A stretch of 64,000 bases of DNA. Source: Sphingomonas sp. LaA6.9 (GTDB lineage Bacteria > Pseudomonadota > Alphaproteobacteria > Sphingomonadales > Sphingomonadaceae). The DNA lies in assembly GCF_022601895.1 (NCBI RefSeq), contig NZ_JAKVIO010000001.1, positions 186,001-250,000 on the forward strand. The letters are read 5' to 3'. The position numbers were made by a program, and so were the translations under genes. A model generated the notes under the pieces. The model was given only the letters and a program-made list of their open reading frames with translations. It ran no database searches and was not told the origin of the DNA. This document shows positions 1 through 9,243 of the stretch, one piece after another (the stretch's first letter is position 1; every line of letters starts with the position of its first letter).

Positions 1-1
1 G

Positions 2-2173
2 GCGAGCTGCGCCTCGATGACCGCGATCATGGCGGCGCTCTATTTCCATGCGCTCGGGCCCAATGACAAGGTTGCGGTGAAGCCGCATGCGGGGCCGGTG
101 CTGCACGCGATCCACTATCTGCTCGGCAATCAGTCTGTCGAGCAGTTGCAGGCCTTTCGTGCACTCGGCGGCGCGCAGAGCTATCCAAGCCGGACCAAGG
201 ACCGGATCCCGGTCGATTTCTCGACGGGCTCGGTGGGGCTGGGTGTCGCGATCACCGCCTTTGCCAGCCTCGTGCAGGATTACCTGATCGCGCATGGCGG
301 CATGGCGGAAGCCGATGCTGGCCGCATGATCGCGCTGATGGGCGATGCCGAGCTCGACGAGGGTAATATCTATGAATGCCTGATCGAAGCGTACAAGCAT
401 CAGGTGCGCAATTGCTGGTGGATCGTCGACTATAACCGGCAATCGCTCGACGCGACCACCGCGGACCGCATGTTCCGGCGCTTCGACGACATCTTCGAGA
501 CCTGCGGCTGGCGCGTCATGACGCTGAAGCACGGGCGGTTGCAGCGCGCAGCGTTCGAGGAACCGGGCGGCGAGACGCTCAGGAACTGGATCGACACCAC
601 GCCCAATGCCGAGTTCGCGGCGCTGACCTATCAGGGTGGCGCGGCATGGCGCGAACGGCTGCTCAGGGACATTCCCGAGGCGGCCGGGCTCGTCGGCAGG
701 CGCGACGACGACGCGCTCGCCCGGCTGATGACCAATCTCGGCGGGCATTGCCTCGAATCGCTGGTGGAAGCATTCGACGCCTGCCAGGACGATGTGCCGA
801 CGATCTTTATCGCTTATACCGTAAAGGGTTATGGCCTGCCCTTCGCAGGGCATAAGGACAATCACTCGGGCCTGATGAACCCTGCGCAGATCGAAGGCTT
901 GCGCGACCAGCTCGGCATTGCGGCGGGCGCGGAATGGGAGCCCTGGGCCGGGCTGGGCGACAATGCCACGAGTGCGGCGCGCGCGCTGGCGGAAGCATCG
1001 CCCCTGGTGCGCGACAAGCGCGACAAGGCGGCGGTCATCGACGTGCCCGCAATCACGCCGCCCGAAGGCGCGGAGCAATCGACGCAGGCCGCGTTCGGCA
1101 AGATCCTGCTCGATCTCGCCAAGGGGCGCTCGGCCTTTGCGGAGCGGATCGTCACCACTTCGCCAGATGTTACCGTCTCGACCAATCTCGGCGCGTGGGT
1201 GAACCAGCGCGGGCTGTTTCGTCGGCAGGACATGGAGGATGTTTTCCAGAAGGCGCGCATCCCCTCCGCTCAGAAATGGGGCGGCAGCGCCGCCGGCCAG
1301 CATATCGAGCTGGGCATTGCGGAGAACAACCTGTTCCTCATGCTGGCCGCACTTGGCCTTGCGGGCGACGTATTCGGCGAGCGGCTGTTCCCCGTCGGCA
1401 CGGTCTATGATCCCTTCATCGCGCGCGGGCTCGATGCGCTCAACTATGCCTGTTATCAGGATGCGCGCTTCATGCTTGTCGCGACGCCCTCGGGCGTCAC
1501 GCTCGGGCCCGAGGGCGGCGCGCACCAGTCGATCAACCCGCCGCTGATCGCGATGGGGCAGCCCGGTCTGCGTCATTACGAACCCGCCTTTGTCGACGAA
1601 CTGGCTGTGCTGATGGGGGAGGGGTTCCGGCTGATTCAGGCGCTGGACGGTGAAAGCGTCTATCTGCGCCTCACGACGCGCAGCATCGCGCAGGTCGAAC
1701 GTGCCGATGATGACTGGAAGGCTGACGCGATTCGCGGCGGCTACTGGCTGCGCAGGCCGGGTGCGGGGGCGGAAGCCGCGATCGTCTATTGCGGCGCGAT
1801 CGCGCCCGAGGCGCTGGCGGCGTGGGAGGCGATGGCCGAGGAGATGCCGGGGCTCGGCCTGCTCGCGATCACCTCGCCCGATCTGCTCCACCGCGAGTGG
1901 TCAGCGGTCGAGGCCGCGCGCTGGAAGGGCGGCGCACGCAAAGCGTCGCATATCGAGGCGCTGTTGTCGGCACTGCCCGCCGGGGCGGGGTTGGTCACGA
2001 TGCTCGACGGTTCGCCCGCCGCGCTGTCCTGGCTTGGCGGCGTGCGTGGCCAGCGCGTCGTCCCGCTCGGCACTGACCGCTTTGGCCAGACGGGCGATCT
2101 CCCCGACCTCTACCGCGCCTATCGGCTCGATGCCGAAGCGGTAACCGAAGCGATGGCGGCGCTGCTCGCCTAA
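2..2173 (+). CDS. AceE/transketolase-like thiamine-diphosphate enzyme, 5' truncated
   Basis: Likely a single-chain 2-oxoacid dehydrogenase E1 component or transketolase-like enzyme using thiamine diphosphate. The frame is open to the left edge, so the N-terminus lies outside; the first ATG in the window (17) is internal. The cofactor site GDAELDEGN followed about 20 residues on by DYNRQSLD is the AceE-type GDGE...N arrangement rather than that of the two-subunit PdhA/PdhB enzymes. The middle contains a transketolase pyrimidine-binding region around GIAENNLFLMLAALGL, and the end is a transketolase C-terminal domain. Substrate is not determinable here. It meets the DMT transporter gene tail-to-tail with a 4-base overlap. 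Confidence 0.8.
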   Translation, partial: ASCASMTAIMAALYFHALGPNDKVAVKPHAGPVLHAIHYLLGNQSVEQLQAFRALGGAQSYPSRTKDRIPVDFSTGSVGLGVAITAFASLVQDYLIAHGGMAEADAGRMIALMGDAELDEGNIYECLIEAYKHQVRNCWWIVDYNRQSLDATTADRMFRRFDDIFETCGWRVMTLKHGRLQRAAFEEPGGETLRNWIDTTPNAEFAALTYQGGAAWRERLLRDIPEAAGLVGRRDDDALARLMTNLGGHCLESLVEAFDACQDDVPTIFIAYTVKGYGLPFAGHKDNHSGLMNPAQIEGLRDQLGIAAGAEWEPWAGLGDNATSAARALAEASPLVRDKRDKAAVIDVPAITPPEGAEQSTQAAFGKILLDLAKGRSAFAERIVTTSPDVTVSTNLGAWVNQRGLFRRQDMEDVFQKARIPSAQKWGGSAAGQHIELGIAENNLFLMLAALGLAGDVFGERLFPVGTVYDPFIARGLDALNYACYQDARFMLVATPSGVTLGPEGGAHQSINPPLIAMGQPGLRHYEPAFVDELAVLMGEGFRLIQALDGESVYLRLTTRSIAQVERADDDWKADAIRGGYWLRRPGAGAEAAIVYCGAIAPEALAAWEAMAEEMPGLGLLAITSPDLLHREWSAVEAARWKGGARKASHIEALLSALPAGAGLVTMLDGSPAALSWLGGVRGQRVVPLGTDRFGQTGDLPDLYRAYRLDAEAVTEAMAALLA

Positions 2174-3087
2174 TCCGCGGCGGTCGTCGCCATGTCGGTG
2201 TTTTGCCGGCTGAGGCGATGTTCGCGCCAGACGATGTAGAGGCCGCTGGCGACGATGATCGGGGCGCCGATCCATGTCGCGGCGGTCGGCAGCGCGCTGA
2301 AGAGCAGCCAGCCATAGAGTGTCGCCCAGATCAGGCTCGAATAGTCCATCGGCACAACGAGCGACACCGGGCCCCAGCGCAGTGCACCGGTCAGCGCCAT
2401 CTGGCCCAGCCCCCCTGCGACACCGACGCCGATCAGCAGCAGCCATTCGGTAAGGTCATGCGGCTGGGCGAAGAAGGCATAGACGATGCCCGCCGGAATG
2501 ATGGACAGGAGCGAAAACCAGAAGACTGTGGTCGGGGCGGTCTCGGTGCGGCCGATCTGGCGAAGCAGGATACTGACCACCGCGATCATGAAGGCGGCGG
2601 TGAGGCCGACGATCGCACCGATCAATGGAAAATGGTTGCTGCCCGGCTGGACGACGACCAGCACCCCGATAAATCCGACCAGCACGGCACCCCAGCGGTG
2701 GATCCCCGCCCTCTCGCCGAGAAATGCGACCGAGAGAATGGTGGCGAATATCGGCACGGTGAATCCGAGCGTCGTCTGTTCGGCGAGCGGCAGCAGGATG
2801 ATCGATCCGAACGTCGCGATCATGCCGAGCAATCCCACCACGGTGCGTACGACATGCGCGCCGATCCGCGCGGTGCGGAGCGAGCCCAGCCCCGGTCCCG
2901 CCATCACCCACAGGATCACCACGGGCAACGCGAAGAACTGTCGGAAGAAGATGGCTTCGGCAAGGTGAACGCCGCGGGTCGACGCCAGCTTGATCAGCGC
3001 GCTCATGCTGGCGAGGAAGAAGACAGCGGTGAGGCGCAGGCCGAGCGCGTAAAGGGGACGGTGCGGATGCGCTGCGGTTTGGGCCAT
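2170..3087 (-). CDS. EamA/RhaT-type drug/metabolite (DMT) transporter
   Basis: Inner-membrane transporter of about 305 residues, the usual DMT size, with two homologous halves of about five hydrophobic helices each. The first half begins LTAVFFLASMSALIKLAS and FFRQFFALPVV, a typical EamA repeat; the second begins around GAIVGLTAAFMIAVV. The substrate cannot be read from sequence. The start chosen is the ATG at 3087 (MAQTAAHPHRPLYALG); the same frame stays open far upstream, but that stretch is antisense to proS. It is divergent from proS across 135 bp, in which only a half-site TTGTCCG and no clear promoter were seen. Confidence 0.85.
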   Translation of the reverse strand: MAQTAAHPHRPLYALGLRLTAVFFLASMSALIKLASTRGVHLAEAIFFRQFFALPVVILWVMAGPGLGSLRTARIGAHVVRTVVGLLGMIATFGSIILLPLAEQTTLGFTVPIFATILSVAFLGERAGIHRWGAVLVGFIGVLVVVQPGSNHFPLIGAIVGLTAAFMIAVVSILLRQIGRTETAPTTVFWFSLLSIIPAGIVYAFFAQPHDLTEWLLLIGVGVAGGLGQMALTGALRWGPVSLVVPMDYSSLIWATLYGWLLFSALPTAATWIGAPIIVASGLYIVWREHRLSRQNTDMATTAAD

Positions 3088-3222
3088 GCGAAGCGCCTTG
3101 TTACAGATTGTCCGAAAAATACAGCCCGTCATTGCCGCAGAACGGGTATTCCCGCTTTCGCGCGAGGGACGATCTGGTTTAAGGCGGCGCCTCAAAACCC
3201 ATGCACCGTCGAAAGTAGATCC

Positions 3223-4755
3223 GTGAAACACGCGCTCAACGTCACCCGCGAACAGGACTTCGCCGCCTGGTATCAGGCCGTCATCGCCGAGGGCGATCTC
3301 GCCGAGGAATCGGGGGTGCGCGGCTGCATGGTCATCCGTCCCTGGGGCTATGGCATCTGGGAGCGCATCCAGAAGCTGCTCGACGCCGAGATCAAGGCGA
3401 CGGGGCACGAAAACTGCTATTTCCCGATCTTCATCCCGCTCGGCTATTTTGCGAAGGAAGCCGAGCATGTGGATGGTTTCGCGAAAGAAATGGCGGTCGT
3501 TACGCATCATCGGCTGGTCGCGGACGGCAAGGGCGGACTGATCCCCGATCCCGAAGCGAAGCTTGAAGAACCACTGGTCGTGCGCCCGACCTCGGAGACG
3601 GTGATCGGCACCGCCTTCGCGCGCTGGGTGCAGAGCTGGCGCGATCTGCCCGTGCTCATCAATCAGTGGGCGAACGTCGTGCGCTGGGAGATGCGCACGC
3701 GCATGTTCCTGCGCACCAGCGAGTTCCTCTGGCAGGAAGGCCATACCGCGCACGCCAGCGAAGCCGAGGCGCGCGAGGAAACGCTGAAGATGCTTGAAGT
3801 CTATCGCGCCTTTGCCGAGGATTGCGTGGCGATGCCCGTGGTTGCGGGCGAGAAGCCCGAGCATGAGCGCTTCCCCGGTGCGGTCGCGACCTATTCGATC
3901 GAGGCGATGATGCAGGACGGCAAGGCGCTCCAGGCCGGCACCAGCCACTTCCTCGGCACCAATTTCGCCAAGGCGCAGAACATCAGGTTCCAGAACAAGG
4001 AAGGCGAGCTCGAACTCGCCCAGACGACGAGTTGGGGCATGTCGACGCGGATGATTGGCGGGCTGATCATGACGCATGGCGACGATGACGGCCTGCGCGT
4101 GCCGCCGCGCGTTGCTCCGCACCAGATCGTCATCGTGCCGATGCTGCGCGACAATGACGAGGACGAGGCCGTGCTTGATTACTGCAAGGCGCTGGTCCGC
4201 GATCTGAACGCGCTTTCGGCGTTTGGCGAGCCGGTGCGCGCGCTGCTCGATGCGCGTGCCCAAAAGGCGTCGAACAAGCGCTGGGCGTGGGTGAAGAAGG
4301 GCGCGCCGCTGATCGTCGAGGTCGGCCCGCGCGACGTGGCAGGTGGCAATGTCTCGGTGCTGCGCCGTGACCGGCTCTACGACCAGGGCGGCAAGCTGGC
4401 ATCGGAAATCCGGCCGCAGGGCGAGTTCGTCGGCGCGGCGACGGCGGCGCTCGAGGATATCCAGTCCTCGCTCTTCGCCGAGGCGAAGGCGCGCACCGAT
4501 AGCAACATTACGCGTGACGTGACCGATTTCGCAGGGCTCAAGGGCTTTTACGAAAAGGCGGGCAAGTTCGCCGGCTGGGTCGAAGTGCAGTGGTCGAAGC
4601 CGACGGGCGCCGAGCTTGAGGACATTGTCGAGAAGCTCAAGGGTCTGAAGCTCACCATGCGTAACGTCCCCAACGACGCGAAGCCCGTCGACGGGGCGTG
4701 CTTCTTCACGGGCGCGGCTGCGGTGGAGCGAATCCTGATCGGGCGCGCTTACTGA
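3223..4755 (+). CDS. proS: prolyl-tRNA synthetase, eukaryotic/archaeal (type 3) form
   Basis: Charges tRNA-Pro with proline in the cytoplasm. About 510 residues. Class II motif 2 is RWEMRTRMFLRTSEFLWQEG and motif 3 includes MTHGDDDGLRVPPRVAPHQI, both characteristic of the ThrRS-like eukaryotic/archaeal ProRS rather than the E. coli type with an editing insertion. The protein ends in tyrosine (GRAY); in structurally studied members of this type a C-terminal tyrosine reaches the active site. The start is a GTG at 3223, which fits the family N-terminus (MKHALNVTREQDFAAWYQ); no in-frame ATG lies between it and the antisense of the transporter gene. The 3' end overlaps glpD by 50 bases. Confidence 0.93.
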   Translation: MKHALNVTREQDFAAWYQAVIAEGDLAEESGVRGCMVIRPWGYGIWERIQKLLDAEIKATGHENCYFPIFIPLGYFAKEAEHVDGFAKEMAVVTHHRLVADGKGGLIPDPEAKLEEPLVVRPTSETVIGTAFARWVQSWRDLPVLINQWANVVRWEMRTRMFLRTSEFLWQEGHTAHASEAEAREETLKMLEVYRAFAEDCVAMPVVAGEKPEHERFPGAVATYSIEAMMQDGKALQAGTSHFLGTNFAKAQNIRFQNKEGELELAQTTSWGMSTRMIGGLIMTHGDDDGLRVPPRVAPHQIVIVPMLRDNDEDEAVLDYCKALVRDLNALSAFGEPVRALLDARAQKASNKRWAWVKKGAPLIVEVGPRDVAGGNVSVLRRDRLYDQGGKLASEIRPQGEFVGAATAALEDIQSSLFAEAKARTDSNITRDVTDFAGLKGFYEKAGKFAGWVEVQWSKPTGAELEDIVEKLKGLKLTMRNVPNDAKPVDGACFFTGAAAVERILIGRAY

Positions 4756-6199
4756 GCCATTCGGTGACGCGCCGTTCCAGCGAGGGATCGGCGCCAAGCC
4801 CCAGTTTGCTGCGCCGCCAGAGTATGTCCTCGGCGGCGCGCGCCCATTCGCGCGTGACCATCCATTCGAGCTCGATCTCGGTCAGGCCCGCGCCGAGATC
4901 CTCGCCCATGTCTGCCTCGGCCGCGACTTCGGCGAGCATGTCGCGCAGCAGCGTCCCATAGGCGCGCGCCATGCGTTCGGCGCGCGCGTCGCCCAGAAAG
5001 GGCCATTGCGTGCGGACCTCGGCCAGAAAATCGGAAAAATGTGCGATGTCTCCGCCGGGGAAAGCACGGGCACGTGTGACGACGCGGGGCGTGAGCTCCA
5101 GCACCGGCCCAAGCTTGCCGAGTGCTTCCTCCGCAAGATGGCGTGCGGTCGTGATCTTGCCGCCGAAGACAGAGAGTAGCGGTGCCCCGGAATCGTCGAG
5201 TTCAAGCACATAGTCACGCGTCACCGCCTTCGCGTCCGATGTCCCATCGTCATAGAGCGGGCGGACCCCCGAATAGGTCGCGACGACATCGCCCGGTGCG
5301 ATCTGGCGCGCGAAATAGCGGTTCGCGGCGGCGCAAAGATAGGAGATCTCCTCCTCCGAGATCGCTACCTGCTCAGGCGTGTCCACGGCAATATCGGTGG
5401 TGCCGATCAGCGTGGAGTCATGGCCGTACGGGATCGCAAAGACGATCCGCCGGTCGGGCTGCTGGAGCATGTAGGCGTGTTCGCCGGCGAAAAGCCGCGG
5501 CACGATGATGTGGCTGCCGCGGACCAGCCGGATGCGATTGCGGCCATCTGCGCCAAGTGTGTGCAGCAATTGTTCGACCCATGGCCCCGCCGCATTGACG
5601 ACCGCACGCGCCATTATGGTGCGCCCGTCCGACAGCATCGCATGGCATAGCCGGTCTTTGATATCCGCGCGCAGCAATGCGGTGCGCGTGGCGATCTCCG
5701 CACCGTTGGCGGCCGCGTCCACCGCGTTGAACAGGGTCAGGCGTGCGTCGTCGACCGCGCAATCCCAGTAGAAGAAGTGGTGGCCCAGCGGATTCTTGAG
5801 TTGTGCGGTGAGTTCCTTGGCGTCGATTAGGCCGTCTCCTCGTGAACGAGGCAAGCTGCTACGGCCGCCAATCGTGTCGTAGAGCAGCAGCCCCAGCCGC
5901 ACGAGCCACCATGGCCGGACGGCATGCGCATGTGGCAGCACGAACTGCATCGGGCGGATCAGGTGCGGCGCCGCATGAAGCAGCAGTTCGCGCTCCTTGA
6001 GCGCCTCTCGCACCAGCCGAAATTCGTAATATTCGAGATAGCGCAACCCGCCGTGAATGAGCTTGGTCGACGCCGATGAGGTATGCGCGGCGAGATCGTC
6101 CTTCTCGACAAGCAGGACCGAAAGGCCGTTGAGTGCGGCCTCGCGCGCGATCGCGGTGCCGTTGATGCCGCCGCCGACGATGAGAAGATCGTGGACCAT
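4706..6199 (-). CDS. glpD: aerobic glycerol-3-phosphate dehydrogenase
   Basis: FAD-dependent oxidation of sn-glycerol-3-phosphate to dihydroxyacetone phosphate at the inner membrane, feeding electrons to quinone. 497 residues, normal length. The N-terminus carries the dinucleotide motif LLIVGGGINGTAIAREAALN, then the family signature STKLIHGGLRYLEYYEFRLV, and further on GGKITTARHLAEEAL, a conserved C-terminal-domain segment. No glpF or glpK is nearby, so it is a stand-alone gene here. It is divergent from rnr (51 bp) and its last 50 bases are antisense to the proS 3' end, an unusually long tail-to-tail overlap. Confidence 0.93.
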   Translation of the reverse strand: MVHDLLIVGGGINGTAIAREAALNGLSVLLVEKDDLAAHTSSASTKLIHGGLRYLEYYEFRLVREALKERELLLHAAPHLIRPMQFVLPHAHAVRPWWLVRLGLLLYDTIGGRSSLPRSRGDGLIDAKELTAQLKNPLGHHFFYWDCAVDDARLTLFNAVDAAANGAEIATRTALLRADIKDRLCHAMLSDGRTIMARAVVNAAGPWVEQLLHTLGADGRNRIRLVRGSHIIVPRLFAGEHAYMLQQPDRRIVFAIPYGHDSTLIGTTDIAVDTPEQVAISEEEISYLCAAANRYFARQIAPGDVVATYSGVRPLYDDGTSDAKAVTRDYVLELDDSGAPLLSVFGGKITTARHLAEEALGKLGPVLELTPRVVTRARAFPGGDIAHFSDFLAEVRTQWPFLGDARAERMARAYGTLLRDMLAEVAAEADMGEDLGAGLTEIELEWMVTREWARAAEDILWRRSKLGLGADPSLERRVTEWLSKRARSGFAPPQPRP

Positions 6200-6250
6200 T
6201 TGCCCGTCTTATCCGTTGGACGGCCGGTCGTGAAAGCCTATGTGGATAGA

Positions 6251-8545
6251 ATGGCGAAACAAAAGCACACGGGCCTTCCGACCCGCCAGCAGATCCTGGA
6301 TTTCATCACGGGGTCCGACCAGCCCGCGGGCAAGCGTGAGATCGCCAAGGCTTTCGGGCTGAAGGGGCAGGAGAAGATCCAGCTCAAGGCGCTGCTCAAG
6401 GACATGGCCGATGAAGGGCTGATCGACAGCGCCCCCGGTCGCGCCTTTCACAAGATGGGCGGGATTCCCAAGGTGACCGTGCTGCGCGTCACCGATGTCG
6501 ATGAGGACGGGCAGGCCTGGGCCGTGCCCGAACGCTGGGAGGCGGAAGGGCCCGAGCCGCGCCTGCGTCTCAAGGAAAAAGGCCGAAAGGGCGCTCTGGG
6601 CGTCGGCGACCGCGTGCTCGCGCGCACCGAGGAGGCGGGCAAGGGCTGGATCGCGCATCCGCTCAAGCAGCTCGCGCGCGGGTCCGAGCTGATGATGGGC
6701 GTGATCCACGACGAGGGCGGCAAGTTCTGGCTCAAGGGGCTCGACAAGAAGGAACGCCGCGACCTTGCTATCTCCGATCTTGGCGGCGCGGAAGCGGGCG
6801 ATCTCGTGCTCGCCGAAAAGACCGGGCGGCCACCGCGCATCACCGCACGCGTGACGCAGAAACTGGGCGATCCGTTCGAGCCGCGTAGCTTCTCGCTGAT
6901 CGCGATCCACAAGCTCGGCATACCGCACGTCTTTTCCGACGAGGTGCTCGAAGAGGCGAAAACCGTCGCAAAGCTCGATCTCGGCAAGGATCGCGAGGAT
7001 CTGCGCCACCTGCCGATCGTCGCGATCGATCCCGCAGACGCACGCGACCATGATGACGCGGTTTGGGCGGCACCCGATGAAGACCCGGCAAATTCTGGCG
7101 GCTGGAAGGCGATCGTCGCGATCGCCGATGTCAGCTTCTATGTGCGTCCGGGCTCAGCGCTCGACCGCGAGGCGAAGAAGCGCGGCAACAGCGTCTATTT
7201 TCCCGATCGCGTCGTGCCGATGCTGCCCGAGATATTGTCGGCGGACGTCTGCTCGCTGAAGGCCGGGCAGGACCGCGCGGCGATGGCATGCCATCTGACG
7301 ATCTCGAAGGATGGCCAGATCAAGGGCTGGCGTTTCACGCGTGCGGTGGTGCGGCTGTCGGCGAACATCGCCTATGAGAACGCGCAAGCCGCGATCGACG
7401 CTGCGGGCGAAGAACGCGTCGATGTCACGTCGTCGCCCTGCGCGCTGGATCCCGCGGATCTGTCGAGCCACGGCGTCGATCCGGCATTGGTCGAGAATGC
7501 GCTCAAGCCGCTCTGGGCGTGCTGGCGCGCGCTCTACAAGGCGCGTGAGGCGCGCGAGCCGCTCGACCTCGACCTGCCCGAACGCCAGATATCGCTCGAT
7601 GAGAAGGGGCGCATCCTCTCGGTCGCGCCGCGCGAGCGGCTCGATGCGCACAAGCTGATCGAGGATTACATGATCGCGGCCAATGTCGCGGCGGCGAAGG
7701 CGCTCGAGGCGAAGAAGGCGCCGGTTATGTACCGCGTCCACGAACCGCCCGCGCGCGAGAAGCTGGCGGCGCTCAAGGAGTATCTCAAGACCTTCGGGCT
7801 CGAATTCGCGCTTGGGCAGGTGATCCGCCCCGCGACCTTCAATCACGTGATCGCACGCGTGGGTGAGGCCGATCACAAGCCGCAGGTCATGGAGCAGATC
7901 CTGCGTACCCAGACCCAGGCCTATTATGCCCCCGTCAATCAGGGCCATTTCGGGCTGTCGCTAGGTTCCTACGGGCATTTTACATCGCCGATCCGCCGCT
8001 ATGCCGACCTTGTCGTGCACCGCGCGCTGACGGGGGCGTACAAGCTGGGTGAGGGCGCGCTGACCGCCGACGAGGCGGCCTCGATGCCGCGCATTGGCGA
8101 GATGATCAGCCAGCTCGAGCGCCGCGCGATGGAGGCCGAACGCGACACGATGGACCGCTATGTCGCCGCCTATCTGAGCGAAAAGGTGGGCGAGATACTC
8201 GACGTGCGCATCACCGGCGTCCAGAATTTCGGCTTCTTCGCGACGGTCGAGGGGCTGGGCGGCGACGGGCTGGTGCCCGTGCGCGATCTTGGCGGCGAGT
8301 ATTTCCGCTATGACGAGACGACGCACAGCCTCACCGGCGAGGACAGCGAGACGGTCTATACGATCGGGCAGCGGCTGCAATTGCGGCTCGCCGAAGCCAA
8401 TCCCGTGAATGGCGCATTGCGCTTCGAGCTTCCCGAGGGCCGGGGCGCGGCGCCGCCACCCCGGAACAACCGCGACAAGCGCGGGCGGCCGATCATCAGG
8501 CGCGGTCGGCCGGCCAATATCCGGCACCAGGGGAAGCGGCGCTAG
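6251..8545 (+). CDS. rnr: exoribonuclease R
   Basis: Processive 3'-5' hydrolytic exoribonuclease of the RNB family, acting on structured RNA, rRNA fragments and stalled mRNA. About 764 residues. An N-terminal winged-helix segment (RQQILDFITGSDQPAGKREI) is followed by cold-shock-like domains. The RNB catalytic aspartates are in AIDPADARDHDDAVW, and a C-terminal S1 domain begins VGEILDVRITGVQNFGFFAT. The tail is basic (NNRDKRGRPIIRRGRPAN), as in other RNase R proteins. The ATG at 6251 gives MAKQKHTGLPTRQQIL; the frame extends upstream but that part is antisense to the glpD 5' end. Confidence 0.94.
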   Translation: MAKQKHTGLPTRQQILDFITGSDQPAGKREIAKAFGLKGQEKIQLKALLKDMADEGLIDSAPGRAFHKMGGIPKVTVLRVTDVDEDGQAWAVPERWEAEGPEPRLRLKEKGRKGALGVGDRVLARTEEAGKGWIAHPLKQLARGSELMMGVIHDEGGKFWLKGLDKKERRDLAISDLGGAEAGDLVLAEKTGRPPRITARVTQKLGDPFEPRSFSLIAIHKLGIPHVFSDEVLEEAKTVAKLDLGKDREDLRHLPIVAIDPADARDHDDAVWAAPDEDPANSGGWKAIVAIADVSFYVRPGSALDREAKKRGNSVYFPDRVVPMLPEILSADVCSLKAGQDRAAMACHLTISKDGQIKGWRFTRAVVRLSANIAYENAQAAIDAAGEERVDVTSSPCALDPADLSSHGVDPALVENALKPLWACWRALYKAREAREPLDLDLPERQISLDEKGRILSVAPRERLDAHKLIEDYMIAANVAAAKALEAKKAPVMYRVHEPPAREKLAALKEYLKTFGLEFALGQVIRPATFNHVIARVGEADHKPQVMEQILRTQTQAYYAPVNQGHFGLSLGSYGHFTSPIRRYADLVVHRALTGAYKLGEGALTADEAASMPRIGEMISQLERRAMEAERDTMDRYVAAYLSEKVGEILDVRITGVQNFGFFATVEGLGGDGLVPVRDLGGEYFRYDETTHSLTGEDSETVYTIGQRLQLRLAEANPVNGALRFELPEGRGAAPPPRNNRDKRGRPIIRRGRPANIRHQGKRR

Positions 8546-8556
8546 GGGAAGCGGTG

Positions 8557-9078
8557 CTACGCGATCCGCTCGGGCACTTCAGCGGCGTCGCGCAATATGC
8601 TTGTGCGGTCGGCAACGGCCTCCCACGGGAAGACGAACCAGTCCTTGGTGACGGTGCGATCGATGCTACGCGCGTAATAGTCGACGCGCTCGGTCGAAGT
8701 GACATTGTCGATCAATACCGCATAGCGGATGTTGTCGGCCACACTGCCCGCCGCCCGGAGCGCACGCCGGATATGGCCGATCGTGCGCCCGCTGTCGTTT
8801 ATATCGTCGACCACGAGCAAGTGCGCGCCATCCCGCGTCTGGCCCGCAAGTTTGCCAAGCAGCCGATCGCCAAAGCTCTCAATGCCAGTCGAATGATCGA
8901 CCGAGAGCAGCGGGAGGCCGCACGCATGCGACAGATAGGTTGCGGGCACGAGTCCCCCGCGTCCTATTCCGATGATGAATCCGGGCTGCCATTCGCTGTC
9001 GGCAAGCGCAGTCGCGAGCGTGTGGATATCTGCCACGAACGTATCATATCCGACGGGAGTAAGGACGGGATCGGTCAT
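8557..9078 (-). CDS. purine-type phosphoribosyltransferase
   Basis: Type I phosphoribosyltransferase that transfers ribose-5-phosphate from PRPP to a nucleobase, probably guanine, xanthine or hypoxanthine. 173 residues. The PRPP-binding loop is LLVVDDINDSGRTIGHI and an upstream loop reads GIGRGGLVPATYLSHA, a Gpt/Hpt-like arrangement. The ATG at 9078 (MTDPVLTPVGYDTF) was preferred over an upstream ATG that adds an unconserved 16-residue leader. It ends 11 bases from the rnr stop, tail-to-tail. The base specificity is not resolved. Confidence 0.8.
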   Translation of the reverse strand: MTDPVLTPVGYDTFVADIHTLATALADSEWQPGFIIGIGRGGLVPATYLSHACGLPLLSVDHSTGIESFGDRLLGKLAGQTRDGAHLLVVDDINDSGRTIGHIRRALRAAGSVADNIRYAVLIDNVTSTERVDYYARSIDRTVTKDWFVFPWEAVADRTSILRDAAEVPERIA

Positions 9079-9243
9079 GGCGACCGATGATAGCGCCAAG
9101 CCGGGTGGCCGCAATCGCAAGGTCATTGAATTGCGATCGCGCGGGCTCTATCTCCACCGACGAACAGCAAGTGAAGGAAAGTTCGATGCGGATCCAGCGA
9201 CTGACAGTCATTCCTGCCAGCCAGATCGAACCGGATTCCGCAT

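Noticed and set aside
3107-3113. Possible further copy of the TGTCCGGACA operator near the DMT/proS intergenic region
   Set aside because: Only a half-site (TTGTCCG) is present; the second half is absent.
2203-3222. Long open frame upstream of and fused to proS
   Set aside because: It is antisense to the DMT transporter gene, has low-complexity charged sequence and no similarity to ProRS N-termini.
3088-4797. N-terminal extension of the DMT transporter frame across proS
   Set aside because: It is the antisense of proS; the transporter starts at the ATG at 3087 followed directly by its first helix.
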